64,000 nucleotides of DNA. Origin: Lumbricus terrestris (Eukaryota > Annelida > Clitellata > Crassiclitellata > Lumbricidae). The stretch is taken from positions 89,556,687 to 89,620,686 of the forward strand of contig OX457036.1 of NCBI GenBank assembly GCA_949752735.1, read 5' to 3'. The position numbers and the translations under genes are program-made. Numbering within the stretch: position 1 is the stretch's first letter; each line of letters starts with the position of its first letter. The notes beneath the pieces are model-generated. The model did no database searches. It saw only the letters and a program-made list of their open reading frames with translations, and was not told the DNA's origin. This document shows positions 21,326 to 34,350 of this stretch, in pieces.

Positions 21326-23620
21326 TAGGGTGTCCCAACAAATATTTTTCTAGAAACTTGAAATGCAGTCCCCCTAAAAAGTTTCCATATGGTCCCATAA
21401 TAACACCTGTAAAGTTTTATGACACTAAAAAAATATTTAGGGGTGGCTCAAGCCGCCCAAATTTAACCCATATTGGCATAATTTGCGCCTGATGTGTCCA
21501 ACTTCTAAATGCCTTTATATCCCAATCGTTGATCCTATTATAACAAATTTACTACCCTTGGAAAGCTCGTGAATGGTAGAATTAACAGGTATTTAACTTT
21601 ATTGGATACAATGGATATTTTGGGCATAGTCTTAGGCTCAAAAAATGCAAAATCGAGAAAAATTTGAGATTTTTGAACTTTGGACACAATATCAGTGCAC
21701 ACACAACTAATCATTGGGAGTAGTCATTACAAACTCTTGATAATGTAACAAGTCGTGGTTTTAGCTCCTCCATACCTTCATCTGCTTCATAGTAAGAAAT
21801 TCTGAGGGGGCTGTGAGGTTCAACCCCTATTTGTCCTAGGACCACACAGTAAAGTTTTAATTGCACACCCCATGCAGCTACACAACAAATCAACGTCTGG
21901 ACCGTTATTTTTTTACTATTCTCATACTGATCTGCTGATTCTACATCACTGCACTCAAATTGTTCTTCAGTTCTACGTTCTACATTTACACATGTCAACA
22001 AGATTGTCACAATTGTGGTTAGAAAACATGTGCCTGTGTTTTTCGACAACCTGTACGAGAAATTGTCTCCGATCTACGTTCTTCGTTATCGTTGAGCTGA
22101 AATTCTGTATCAAAGCTGCGTCATGTTTGTTCAGCACAGTCATTTACACAGACCAACGTTATGAAAAATCACACGTGGTCTTATACGATTGGCTATCTCG
22201 CCACTCTTTCACCGAAAGATCGAGAAAACTATATTTGAACGCAGCATGGTTTGGGAAAAACTTTTAGGAAGAGATAACCCCGTTATTCCACATTAATGAG
22301 AACTCACTGAAAGAACAGAGAGAATTGCTATCTCTTATATCTTAGGTGCTGGTATACCAAGAATGATGTTGCATCATTTTCAGACTTGTCATCTAGAGCA
22401 GCATTGCCAGAATTATAAAGCTATGGATTAATTCAAAGAGAGCAGTGACTCTACATGAGAACACCGCCTGACTGTAGATGTCAATCACAAATCTGAGACT
22501 TGTTTGGGTTGGATGCCCTGTAATTCACGGTCGTCAACTGTATATGTGATTCGTTTCCATCATAAAGCAATTAGATCTATATTGCCTTACCCATCCAACT
22601 TGCTCTGTGATGGCAACAGGCTTGCGAAATGCTACCGAATTGTTCAATCCAACCATGAATACCAAGAGTTTTGAAAATTCTTGATAGTCATATTTCGAGT
22701 ATGGCCACGCTAAAGCTGTTCAGTAATGAATTCTTATGATTTGTTAGATGCAGACTGCAGTAGCATTGGTCGAGGGTTTGGTTGATGGTGAACCAGATTG
22801 GAGCATTCATCTTTAAATGGCTTGCAGAGCTTAATTACAGACCATTGATGGACAAATTTTTACCAAGGACACAAAGAATGCACCAGGCAACTGGACTTAA
22901 AAGATTTCTGTGATGTTAACAAGATGTTACGACTGATGGCTGATGTAGAAGGGTGCAAGGCATTGCAAACTCTATTTAATATGCAGTTATTGAAAGCCGT
23001 TGTCTCAAAGCATTTGCCAATAATTAGGCCTAATGCATCACACTTTCACGACTTCAAAAGGTTCAAACTGCAACCGTTGATTCCTGTCCTGGTCCAGAGG
23101 TCAACTTTAGCACACCAACATGTTTGTAGGCTACTTCCACCAACTAGAGAAAAATCAGACTGACAATCTGTTAACCTTATTCATTTCTACTCCACTGATG
23201 ATTGCCATGTGGAGGTAGCGACCTGCAATCCTAGTGCACGACATTTACATCATTCGTTTGCTCGAGAGCTTAACTGTCGTCCTTATGCTTGAAAAACCTC
23301 ATTCGCAAATACAATAAGGTTGCATATTTGTAGATTTTAGTATTTCAGAGCAATATAAGGTTATTAAGCAATACATAAGCACGCTAGTGGGATCAAAGTG
23401 TGGACCTCCGAAAATTTCAAACTCATAGGCCTATATGTCGCACGTATAATTTGTGACAACTTACACATATTATATGTGAGCTTTGAGCGGCCTCTAAATA
23501 TTTTCAAAATGTCCAGAAATTTGGCAGGTACTATCATAGGACCATAAGGAAACTTTTTGGAGGGACTGCATTTCAAGTTTCAAGAAAAATATTTTTCCTG
23601 TGCAATCGTGGGACACCCTA
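21326..23620. mobile_element. Decayed DNA transposon with long inverted repeats and perfect 8-bp duplication
   Basis: 2295 bp. The termini are TAGGGTGTCCCA on both ends. The inverted repeats reach about 130 bp (21326-21457 against 23485-23620), sharing gaaacttgaaatgcagtcc and aaaaagtttcc. The 8-bp duplication atgaatag is perfect (21318-21325, 23621-23628). The interior contains only broken frames: minus 112 codons at 21711-22049, plus 131 codons at 21872-22267, plus 79 codons at 22924-23163. None is recognised. The element size and residual frames suggest a degraded autonomous or internally deleted copy; the superfamily is unresolved. Confidence 0.87.
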
Positions 23621-23787
23621 ATGAATAGCTTTTAATTTCGCGATTTTCTCCGGAGAATAGGATCGGTTTGTTTTCATTTAATTAATCAAGCAGAGTGGAC
23701 AAGAGGTCACACGAATCGACCGTGCTACTCTGCTCGCAGTAATTCATCACTGTCACTAAGCACTGAACTTAGATTGCTACACACATT

Positions 23788-24069
23788 CAAGGCCGAAGCC
23801 AGGATTTGATTTCGGGGTGTTTCTTCCGTTTCTTGTCCGAAAAAATGGTAACCGTTTTTTAGTCATCGTGGCCGAAATCTTCAGGAAATGTCGCCAATTC
23901 ATTCAATTTTTTTACATTTTCCATTTCGGGGGGTGTTTTCATGGTTTTATTTCATGGATATATTTCATAGTATTTACATCATGTGCTAGTAAATGCGTTC
24001 TTTTAATTTTTCCATTTTCCATTTCGGGTGGTGCTCAAACACCCAAAACACCCCCTAGCTACGGCCTTG
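23788..24069. mobile_element. hAT-type MITE with perfect 8-bp duplication
   Basis: 282 bp. Ends CAAGGCCGAAGCCAGG and CAAGGCCGTAGCTAGG are flanked on both sides by cacacatt (23780-23787, 24070-24077). It contains two ttttccatttcgggnggtg copies (about 23918 and 24010) and the ttttttagtcat motif. Confidence 0.9.
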
Positions 24070-24077
24070 CACACATT

Positions 24078-24483
24078 GCTAAACAGTTGCGAAACTAGAA
24101 CTTCTAGTTTTGGCGGCTTAAACCTTGAGAATTTCCCGTGCTGTTGCCGAGTCTATAGGGTTGAACATCTTAAGCATAATATTATAATATAAATGCTTGA
24201 GCATCGTTTGCGAAACTGAAGCTTAAGCCCAAGTGCCCAACGTTAGATAGCATGTGTAGCCTACGCTCCCTATGTTGAGCGACTTCGCTGATATACTCAG
24301 CGCTAAAGCAACGCTCTTGTGACACCGGTGTCCCTTGTCAATCACAGATTTCTCTGTTTTGGTAAATGAGTTAATCAGCTTCAAATTATTTGATTCGTCG
24401 CGAGTCAGAATTCAGCAAACAGGTCTACAAAGTCATACGATAGCTAATTTGCATACTATTTATTTTTACTTTTTTCCCCAATT
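24078..24483. other. No gene recognised
   Basis: Unique-looking; nothing supported. Confidence 0.45.
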
Positions 24484-24650
24484 TCTATAGCGGCCCTTCA
24501 AGCTCACAACTCAGAGGCGCTCCCGACTACAGCGCGGACACTGCATCGGAGTTTCACGCCGAGGCGCCCGAGCAATAATTATTGCGAGTGAAAGACTTGC
24601 TCAAGTTCTCTACACGGCGGCTTGAGGTGGATTCGATATACAAACCAAGT
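24484..24650 (-). mobile_element. CORE-SINE, head truncated
   Basis: Minus strand: B-box relic tcgaatccacctcaag near 24625-24637, core ttgagcaagtc, body cttcggcgtgaaactcc (here cctcggcgtg), tail cgggagcgcctctgag...gggccgctata. It is the same family as 4318-4520; the A-box half is missing and replaced by a (CATA) stretch. Confidence 0.83.
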
Positions 24651-24899
24651 TACAATCGCACGTGCATGTACCACGTATACAATTTTTTCTATACATGCAT
24701 ACACACATACATACACATACGACTAGGCGCAGACCAAGGTATACAACCCGTTGCATGTTTGCATGTGTCTCTCTGGCTCAAAAACATCGACACAAAGTGA
24801 AGTAAAGACAGAGAGACAAACAAATGGCACTCCCAAAGAGACGAATACAGGTAGGCCTATATAAGGATATAGACACACAAGCATAGGCTAACATAAACA

Positions 24900-25484
24900 C
24901 AAACAGACAGACAGACAGACAGACAAAAGTAAATACAAATACACAGACCTACATATAGCATGTCAACCTATACAATATACAGACGGAACGAAGGACAGAC
25001 AGGCAGACAGGGAGACATGGACATAATTACAATGGAAAGAAGCTATACTGATGGAAGCTGGAATGAGAGGATTAAACGAGACAGCAGCTGGAAGCATCCA
25101 ACTAAACTTTATTGGATCTGACTGGAAAAGACAAGAAAGGGAAGGAAGACCGCTGGATGCGAATCCGACGAAGCCATCTCCCAATTCCATGACAATCCAT
25201 GCATCCTCCTTCCAATCCCATCCTCCTTCCAATCCCATCTCCTCCAGCCGTCGCTCCCTGCTTCCGCATCTGCCTGCTCTATGTCTATGTCGAACGCAGA
25301 TGATGCGCTGGCACAAGAAGATGCTGTTGTGCGCAGGAGAGAGAGATACATATAGAAAGACAGACAGACAGAGACAGACAGATAGAGGTAGACAGAGACA
25401 GAGAAAGAGAAGTAGAGAAAGAGAGAAAGGGGAGACGGAGAGAGATAGACAAAGACGAAGAGAGACAGAGAGCCAGAGACAGAG

Positions 25485-25545
<61 letters not shown>

Positions 25546-25735
25546 GAGACAGACAGACAGACAGAGAGCGTCGATGAACCACTCTCATTGGAAATCGTCA
25601 TTAGACACAATGTCATGGATACATACAGACAGACAGACAGTATTAGGCGGACATACGGACTAAGAGATGCATACAGACATAGTCTACATGTAGATACTCA
25701 GTTACATGAATGCATGTACGATTGTACGTCTATAT
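24900..25735. repeat. CAGA- and GA-rich microsatellite cluster
   Basis: gacagacagac at 24905-24925, GA dinucleotides and cagaga from 25330 to 25575 with a pure GA run near 25488-25540, gacagacagac at 25626-25640. The 228-codon frame across it is repeat-driven, but 25050-25300 is non-repetitive and unassigned. Confidence 0.88.
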
Positions 25736-25739
25736 AAAA

Positions 25740-26215
25740 GTATATATTATGTAATTATATATATGTGTGTGTATATATATATATATACAATATTATACAT
25801 ACATAGACTCCAGGCAAACAGAGATGGCGGACACGTACAAAGAGACAGAAGTAATACACGGACAAACGTTAAGATGCACAGAGGCATATACATACAGAAA
25901 GATACATACACGCACGTGGCACTCCCACATACAGCAGACACATAGACAGGTAGATACACAGGCATGGATACAGACAGATACAAATAGCGATACCCAGCCA
26001 CATGTAGAAGGCACTCGTCGACATTCAGCCAACTTACAGACCCTGCAGCGCCAAACAATCGATTCGTATAAAATGCACCCATTCTCTGCTCCTCCATTCT
26101 CTGCCTTCCATTCTCTGCCATAAGCTGCTTCCAATAGCGGACCTCTTAAGACAGATAACCGAAACTAAACACAATCCTAGACACACCTGTCGGAGCCTGC
26201 TAAACCACTAACATC
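25740..26215. other. Degenerate CA/CATA-rich DNA
   Basis: AT run near 25745-25800, then imperfect cacata/cagaca units. A small tandem of ttctctgcc copies sits at 26092-26120. Confidence 0.6.
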
Positions 26216-26217
26216 AA

Positions 26218-26242
26218 CTCTCTCTCTGTCTCTGTCTCTCTG

Positions 26243-26276
<34 letters not shown>

Positions 26277-26330
26277 GTCTCTCTCTCTCTCTTTCTCTCT
26301 ACCTGTCTCTCTTTCGGTCTCTCTCTTAAT
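26218..26330. repeat. (TCTG)n/(TC)n array
   Basis: ctctctctgtctctg and ctgtctgtctgt runs. Confidence 0.92.
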
Positions 26331-27290
26331 AGATCCCCGTACAATATACCCAGCCAGGAACTCTCAAAAAGACCCCGACAGTACACTCCCAATAGAACAG
26401 TATACCTCTCAAAGATTTCGCCCTGAGCACCGCTTTTGTCGGCATCAGGGCCGACAGAGCGGACCACACAGATCCGAAGGTTGCACATATTATCAGAATT
26501 CAAAAACAATGACTAACCATCAAGCTAAAAGACAAATCCACAACAAAATTAGCGGTTATACATGTATTATTAGAAAATAATACAGCCAGCAAAGACTATT
26601 AACCTGTTTGCGACACTACAGCGTTATCTTTTATATTGTCAAGTACTTTACTAGATATTGGATAGACCTGGCTGTTGCGACCAGCCGCCCATCTGCAGCT
26701 CACGCTTGCGGACAGGTAAACTAAATAAGTCTAATAATACGTATACATGAAAGACGAATAGATGAAGGGACAGCGTCAGGCAGTGTCCCGTTTGATTCCT
26801 CGCCACACCTCTGAGCTGCTGCCCCAAACCGGTGAGGTTTCTTCTCAACAGTCGTGAAGTAAAGAGCAGCGAAGATAACAGTCGGAAGCTAAAAGCCACG
26901 CGTGCGATTGGTTGTATTATAGCTCAGCGTGTTTCATTCGCAGAAAAATTTAAAAAGTGAAGAGAGAGAAGGTCGCGATAAAATGTAGAAACTGGAAAAG
27001 GTCACGAACAATCTTGACCTTTCCAGGTAGACCTCCGCAGCGGAAACCCCCTCAGCAGCAACTGCATGTGTCGGGGGTGGGGTGGGTGGGGGGGGGGATA
27101 TGGATCGACACACGCGCTGCAACATCTGTTGAATAAATTGTTATTCGCCTCAAACGAAGAACTAGTCTACCTGTGAACCGAAACTCGTGCGTGTAATGGT
27201 TCAGAACAAGAAACTCATTGATAGCCGATCAGTGTTGGTGTTAAGAGGCAATTTAAGAGGGTGAAAACTGCATATATAGAGTGAGACATA
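26331..27290. other. No gene recognised
   Basis: A G-run (ggggtggggtgggtgggggg) at about 27073-27098 on plus could form a quadruplex. No coding signature. Confidence 0.5.
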
Positions 27291-27294
27291 TACA

Positions 27295-27690
27295 GCTATA
27301 CACACAGACAGAGACAGACAGAGACAGACGCAGAGAATTTTTGGTAGACGTGTATTTTTAGCGTTGTAAATTATTGGCTGTTGCAGCATAATCATAGATC
27401 TTTTCAATGAATACCGGGTATATAGCTTCTTGCAAGAATCCTGACAGACAGAGAAACAGAAATAGAGACAGAGACAGAGACAAAGAGACAGAGAAACAGA
27501 GACAGACAGAGGCAGGATGACAGACAGAGGCACAGATACGGAGAGACAAAGGCTCCCATTGTGATACCATTACAGAGACACAGACAAAAGAACATACATG
27601 GACATACATAGACGTATACCTAGACATACATAGACATACATAGACATACATGGACATACATAGACATATCTAGGCATACATAGACAGATA
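27295..27690. repeat. CAGA- and ACATAGACAT-type repeats
   Basis: acagacagagacagac stretches, then tandem acatagacatac units at about 27595-27690. Confidence 0.87.
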
Positions 27691-27784
27691 GAAGGACACA
27701 GAGTCGAACAGAACTGGAGAGACTGCGCCAGAAACCACAAGAAAGAAAAAGATTTTGCATCTGCAGAAACCGACGAAAGAACGG

Positions 27785-28250
27785 AGAAAAAAGAACGAAC
27801 GAACGAACGAACGAGGAATAAGCAACAAACAAAGAACGAGGAACAGAGAGCGCAAAAAGAATGTACACAAAGAATGAACGAAGAACTAAGAGCGAACGAA
27901 GAACGAACGCATGAATCATGAACAAAGAACAAACGAGAGAAGCAACGAATGAACGAAGAGCGAAGGACGAACGAAGAAAGCACGAATGTATGAAGAATGA
28001 ACGAAAAGCAAACGAAGAACACGAACAAACGAACGAAGAATAACCAAAGGACGAACGAAGAATGAATAAAAAACAAAGAACAAAAAAATTAACGAAGAAC
28101 GAAGCGATAACAAAGAACGGGCGATCGAACAAACTGACAAATAACAAACAAAGAACAAACGAAGAACAGACAGAGAATTAACGAAGAACCAACGAACAAA
28201 CAATGAAGAACGAGCGAAGATCGAACGTAGAACGGACGTAGAACGGGCAA
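27785..28250. repeat. Degenerate (GAAC/GAAGAAC)n array
   Basis: Pure gaacgaacgaac at 27797-27815, followed by 430 bp of imperfect aacgaagaac units. The Arg/Ser/Phe-rich minus frames are artefacts. Confidence 0.88.
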
Positions 28251-28562
28251 AGAAGTAGGAAGGGAATGAGCAAAAGACGACCGTGTGATGAGGAGCTATC
28301 TTCTGGTACTGCAGCGGTGGCTGGTGATGTCGGCGACCATCTCTGCATCTTTCGCTTTCGACGAATCCTATCTGGCTGAGCACGTCCGCACCGACGAACA
28401 AATCTCATTATGGTCACACGAACTCATTTATCAATAATAAGAGAAGAAGAAGAGAAAAGCAGCACCCGACCTATTAGGGCTTCGGCGTCCGATTCTAATC
28501 TCTCTCGTTTACACCGCGTACCAGCACCGGATACATACACACTCTTGCTGTCTACATTGTAT

Positions 28563-28830
28563 ACATGTCTGTCTCTCTATCTGTGTGTCTGTCTCTGTCT
28601 TTGTCTGTCTGTATCTCTGTATGTCTGTCTGCCTGTCTGTCTCTGTCTTTGTCTGTCTGTATGCCTGAGAAACATCTCTGTATGCCTGCCTTTGACTCTG
28701 TCTCTCTGTATCTCAGTCTTTCTGCCTCTGTCTCTGTCTCTGTCTGTTTGTATCTCTGTTTGTTTGACACTGTCTCTGTATCTCTGTCTGTTTGTCTGCC
28801 TCTGTCTCTGTCTCTGTCTTTCTTCTGATA
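28563..28830. repeat. (CTGTCT)n array
   Basis: tctgtctctgtctgtctg with interruptions. Confidence 0.93.
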
Positions 28831-30250
28831 GACTGCAGCAGCTGTAGCATTTGCGAAGCTGTTGTGGCATATGTTGGGGCAAAGGAAATTGGTTGCGGGA
28901 TACAATGGATGCGTTTTCTTGTGATGGCATTTAATCTAGAAAGGTCGATGCGGTGGTGGGAGAAGGTGGGAGAAGGTTGGAATGAATGTGGTCCATGGCC
29001 AGTCTTCAGCTGAAATTCGTCTCATGTCTAGTGAATAGCACACGAAAGATTATAATATTATATTACATGTCTTGTTGTATAGGCAACCCTTCCAAGGTGT
29101 GAACATGCAGTGTCAGTTCAGAGATACGCTCAACCTCTGTTTATTTACTCGATTATATGATAAAAGTGGATACTTCTATCGTCGTCTCACGCTGCATTTA
29201 CGTCACGTACCACATCAAAAATCCTTCACACATGAATAATAGAATTAAAAAGATTAATACGATTTATATTGCGCTATCTTTTGCCCAGTCGAAGAGAAGA
29301 GCAGTAATGACAATGCTAAGATAAATTTAGCGGGAGTGATCCCACCAGTAGACCTACCCCAATTTTAACCCAGTTCCATTAATAACCAAAATAATAACGA
29401 AACACTACATGTCAGAATCCATTGACAATAACAAGATAGTTTAAATGCCACGTGACAGTCTTGTCTAGCACTATATCACTTTATTCTGATCCGCTCCCAT
29501 GAAAAGGTGCAATATAACTTTACTTGAGTTAAATGAAATACCTTTCCTCACTTCACCTGACCTCGTATCCATGGGTTTCACCTGTTTAGACTCAGTCTCA
29601 AAACGCAATGGGTTATTAGGTTAGAGTCCTACACTGACACTCTACATTTTTGACCAATTGACTTTAGACTTCAGCGATGTCCATTGCCACGAAAACATGA
29701 ATATGCAGATTAAGCCGGAAATAAGTTTCCCATGTAAGGACCCTTCATCCGCAAGCGACTGCGCTGGCACGGCACACGCAAGTACACCAGCATCTCACGT
29801 GTCTCAGTAGTTCATCAAGTACAAGTACCTGCACGGATCCGGTTCCGATGCTAAAAAATCGATCTCGACTAATCGAAGTCGACCCTTGATAGAGCGCCGT
29901 TTAATACCGTCATTTCATTTGCGTATTACTACAAGGATCCTATGCATGAGAGCGCGAACGCAAAACCCTCGATTGAATCGATTCCAGCCCCATTCCACCA
30001 ACCCCACCCCAGACTCTTTTTCCGACTCCCTCAGTCGCCTCTGTCGTCCATTCTCCCCCATCTCTCCCCCACCCACCCACCCCATCGCAATACAGCCGTG
30101 CAGTCCAAACAAACAGGCGCTTGTGGCTGACCGTCCGACCGACTAATAGCAGCCACGCTGGTTCCCCAGTCTATTTATAAAGCGGAACGGTTAACGTCAT
30201 TGTACGACTCATTACTTCAGCATAATACGACTATGAGCGTAGACATTTAT
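28831..30250. other. No gene recognised
   Basis: Contains a C-rich stretch (accccaccccagactc to ccacccacccacc, about 30000-30090). ORFs are short and unlike any family I know. Confidence 0.45.
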
Positions 30251-30254
30251 GTAG

Positions 30255-30660
30255 GCTACGTGTGTGTTTGTGTGTGTGTGTGTGTGTTTGTGTGTGTTTG
30301 TGTGTGTGTTTGTGTGTGCGTTTGTGTGTGTATAGCTGTATGTGTGTGCGCGTGTGTGCCTCTGTGTACCTGTGTATGTGTGTACCTGTGTGTCTACGTT
30401 TGTGTGTGTACCTGTATGTGTGTGTATGTGTGTACCTGTATGTGCGCGTGTGTGTGTGTGTGTGTTGTATGTGTGTGTAGGTGTATGTGTGCGCGCGTGT
30501 GTGCCTCTGTGTGTATAGTTGTGTATGTTTGTACCTGTGTGTCTACTTCTGTGTGTGTGTGCCTGTATGTGCGTATGTGAGTGTACCTGTATGTGCGCGT
30601 GTACATGTATGTACCTGTGTGTGTGTGCGTGTGTGTGCGTGTGTGTGTGCGTGTGTGTGC
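30255..30660. repeat. (TG)n-type compound array
   Basis: tgtgtgtgt with tacctg, tgcgcg and ttg interruptions over 400 bp. Potential Z-DNA in alternating TG/CG parts. Confidence 0.95.
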
Positions 30661-32280
30661 GGACGATAATACAAGGTGACCCATCTGGTAATAAGTGTCG
30701 CATCGATCCGCTCTTCCCTCCCTCCCTCCCTCCCTCCAATATCCGCCGTCGTCCTATGACGTACGCGCATCGCACATTGCAGAACATTGTTCCACTCTAC
30801 CTGATATAATTATATATATAATACACACATATATAGATTGTATATAGACAAACATGCAGATATTATATGTACTGGTAAGGATAGCGTATAATATATATAT
30901 ATTATATATACATATCATGTTATACATAGTCCATAGTCTATGCGTTTCGTCACGTATTATTATTATTATGCTTGTAAATTGTATCCGATATATCGATATA
31001 TTTTTGTCGCGCGTACGTGCTTTGTTATATATAATCTAAGTATATATATATATTGCATGTAAAACATTGTATGCCCGATTATACGTACTTACATGCGTGA
31101 ATAGAATATATAGAGCTGCTTATGTGATTATACGGTGCACACAGCTAAAATGCCGCAAGTATGCTGACAGGCGAATATCTGTATTTATAACCCGTATGGA
31201 ATTGGTTTTGTATTTTTGCAATAATTATTTGCGAGCAACAGAGACCCAAGTCAAAAAATTTAGGAGGACGGTCCCATCTGTATATATGCCCTGTGATGTA
31301 AGTAACTTCTAGCGTCATAAAATGTGTGCGACTTAATGAGAAAAAAAATCAAATAACATCTATCTTTTCACAGGTGATAACACTTGCTCAACAGCACTTA
31401 AATGTAAACGTGATCTATATCTGCAACGTGTTGATCCATTCTCTGATTGTATCAGATCATGGGCCTACAGACATTTTTCCAATTCGCCATAATTATATTT
31501 AGCCTTTGTTTCAACAATAATACAGATATTGCTGTTTTTTGTGTGTGAAATTGATGTCACTGAGTTCTTAAAATAATAATAATTATTATTATCTCTTCTT
31601 TTGGGAATAGGGATAATACATAATAATCGCAGGAAGTAAATAATTATTTATTTACTGCATAGTAACGTGTAAATGGTGAGTGTATATAATTATATATGAA
31701 TTTTATACATATTACAATTACTAATCATCATCGTGCTCAAGCAAGTATTTTATATGCTTACATTTTAAGTAAGAAACGTCTTCAATGCTTGATCCCTGAG
31801 CCATCCATAGAAAAAGTAAGAGTTCCTGGTCCAAAACTTTGAAAACCACTCCACGAGCCTATATATATATACAAACGCGACACAGCGCACAAAGTGAAAT
31901 ATATAATGACAATCGAGTATTGAGCAAACATAACAACGGTGAATACACTAAGTCGTTAACCGATGTCGCATTCGCAGTTGTTATGCATGCATAACTTAAC
32001 GGGTCATAGAATTTTTCACCGCATGAGTATAATGTCGCGCACAAATAATTATAGTTCCTATCACGGCTTAGACTATATATTTGTGTGTGTGTGCTCATGT
32101 ACAATTGTACATATATATATTTATATAAGTTATGTATATATGCAATCTGTATACGACGGACAAACGGGCATCAGAAGTACATGCCGAGAAACGGCTGTTG
32201 TTGTTTGCCGAGCTCTGCACTTAATCTAACCCATCATGCATTGCGATATCGCTTTCTTTGTCGAGAGTAATCAACGCGCC
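30661..32280. other. AT-rich DNA without recognised gene
   Basis: Several (TA)n runs, near 30810, 30890 and 31040. (CCCT)n sits at 30715-30737. No coding signal. Confidence 0.55.
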
Positions 32281-32289
32281 TTTATGGTC

Positions 32290-33290
32290 CGGTCCGTCGT
32301 CTGCCTCCTCCTCCTCTTCCACCTCCTCCTTCCATTTCTCTTCCTCCTATTCTTCTTCCTTCTCCTCCTCCTTCTCATTCCATAATTCTTCTTTCCTCCT
32401 CTTCCTTTTCCATCTCCTCGAATCCATCGCCTTCTCTTCTTACGCCTCAGTTTCCTCTTTCCATTCATAACCTTCCTAATCTTCCTTATCCAACTCCTCC
32501 TTTTCCTCTTCCTCTTCCTCGTCCAACCCATCCACATCTCCTCTTCTCCCTGCCCTCTATGGCCTAAGCGTATACAGATCTCGTCTTTTCTACCCTTCCG
32601 TCTTGTGATTTAACCTCCTCTTTTTTCTTCCCCATCTTCCCATGTCTCTCCTTCCTTCATTTTCCGTCCATCTGTCGTCGCCTTCTCCAGTTTCTCCATT
32701 TGTCTCCTCACATTTTCAATATTGATTACTCCACCTTCTCCTACATGATATCATAATAATTATTCCTCCTTCTCCATTTCCCAGTCTTTCACCTCCTTCC
32801 TCCACATCCGCTTCCTCCTCCCACTCCTATTTTCCATCATCGATTTCTGCGATCCTAATTCCGTCTTGTTTCTCCTCTAACTCTTCCACCTTCGCTTACC
32901 AATATACCACCTCAATCCACCTCCTTCTCCTTCCTTTATTTCTAACTAACAGTTCCTCCTTCTCCTCCTACTCAAACGTCCTCCTCTTCTTTCTTCCCCC
33001 ATCTTCCCTTCCTCTACCTTCTCCTCATTCTCCTGCTCCACCTATTTGTCGATTCTTCTTCTTCTACTTGCTCCAGTCCATTCTTCCTTCTCTTCCTCAA
33101 ACATTCCGCCATCTACCTTCCTCCCCTCTTCCCCAACTTGACTCCTTCATACTCTCCATCTCCATCTTCTCCTCCTCCTAATTCTCATTGCACTCTTCCC
33201 ATTCTCAGTTTCATTCCTTTTCCCTTCTCCATCTTCTCGTCGCTCTCTGCTCTCCTCCTTTTCCTCTCTTCATTCTTCTTTCAACCAACC
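32290..33290. repeat. One-kilobase pyrimidine-rich tract
   Basis: Dominated by ctcctcttcc, ccttctcc and ttcctc on the plus strand, with few purine breaks; no fixed period. It could adopt triplex (H-DNA) structure in its purer parts. Confidence 0.88.
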
Positions 33291-33444
33291 GAACGGCCTC
33301 CATGCAGTTCATCAAGTGAAATCCTAAGAATATGCAACAATTATCGTTAAATTTGTGCCTCTAAACAAAACAAGGAACAACCAACTTATTGGCCTAGAAA
33401 TAAAAGTCGAAGGATATTTGAGAGGTTTAAAATCAGATTGATGG

Positions 33445-33624
33445 ATTAAACACACATACACACATACGGACACACGCACAAACACACACACACACATGCA
33501 CACACACACGCACACACGCACACTACACACATATACACACACAAACACGCACACATGCACACACACACACTACACACATATACACACACAAACACACACA
33601 CATACACACACACTACACACATAT
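33445..33624. repeat. (CA)n compound array, left
   Basis: acacacacac with cactacacacatat higher-order units repeated three times. Confidence 0.95.
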
Positions 33625-34180
33625 CAAATCAAAAACTTGTTTATTCACAGAGATCAAGAAAAAACAGAACAACATAGAAAATGACAGTATAATAGTGTGC
33701 AATAAAATATAGAAGTCAGAATGACATAACTATTAAGTACGAGATCCCTGAGAATGGGTAACCCAGAAAGGGAGTGATCCCGCTAAACCTGGGTAACCAT
33801 AGACAGAGATTTTGAATCAAGATGGTGGAAAGCACTAAGTAAACGGAATAGAGAGGGGAGGAAACAAGTGTAGAGCTAGGAAAGGGAAGAAAAGGTGATT
33901 GAAACAAGTAATAGTAGAGAGTATAGTTTAGAGGCTATGACTTCAGATTAGAATGCAAAGGCTCCAACCCCAATGCATTCAGTAATGGAAGTAAAAAAAA
34001 CCGTAGGCGTGCATAATCACTGCGGTAGAAATGAGCATGCCTAGTAGCATGATCATGAAGTTTAGAGCCAGTAGTAAAATAGTTATTGAATGAGCTGGGC
34101 AATAGGTTATGGTGATAACGATGCATGAAGAGACCTATTTGAAATTTATTGATGTTCTCTAAAGATAGCAACAAATGATA
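33625..34180 (-). mobile_element. 3' end of a second LINE family (RT C-terminus)
   Basis: The minus strand reads LENINKFQIGLFMHRYHHNL, then LPSSFNNYFTTGS...HDHATR, the C-terminal region of LINE reverse transcriptases (F-hydrophobic-hydrophobic-F-M-Y/H ... LP--F--YF ... H---TR). The frame runs to a stop at 33935. A 3' UTR of 300 bp ends ctgtgaataaacaag and tttttgatttgat. CA arrays flank it on both sides, so it probably landed in a CA microsatellite. 5'-truncated; CR1/Rex-like clades are possible, unresolved. Confidence 0.75.
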
Positions 34181-34350
34181 CACATACACACACAAACACA
34201 CACATACACACACACACTACACACACACACATACACACACACTACACACATACACACTTGCACATACACACGCACACATAAGCTTATACCCACACTACAC
34301 ACAACACACACACATGCACACACATATACATACACTACACACATGCACAT
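34181..34350. repeat. (CA)n compound array, right
   Basis: cacacacactacacac units like those at 33445-33624. Confidence 0.94.
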
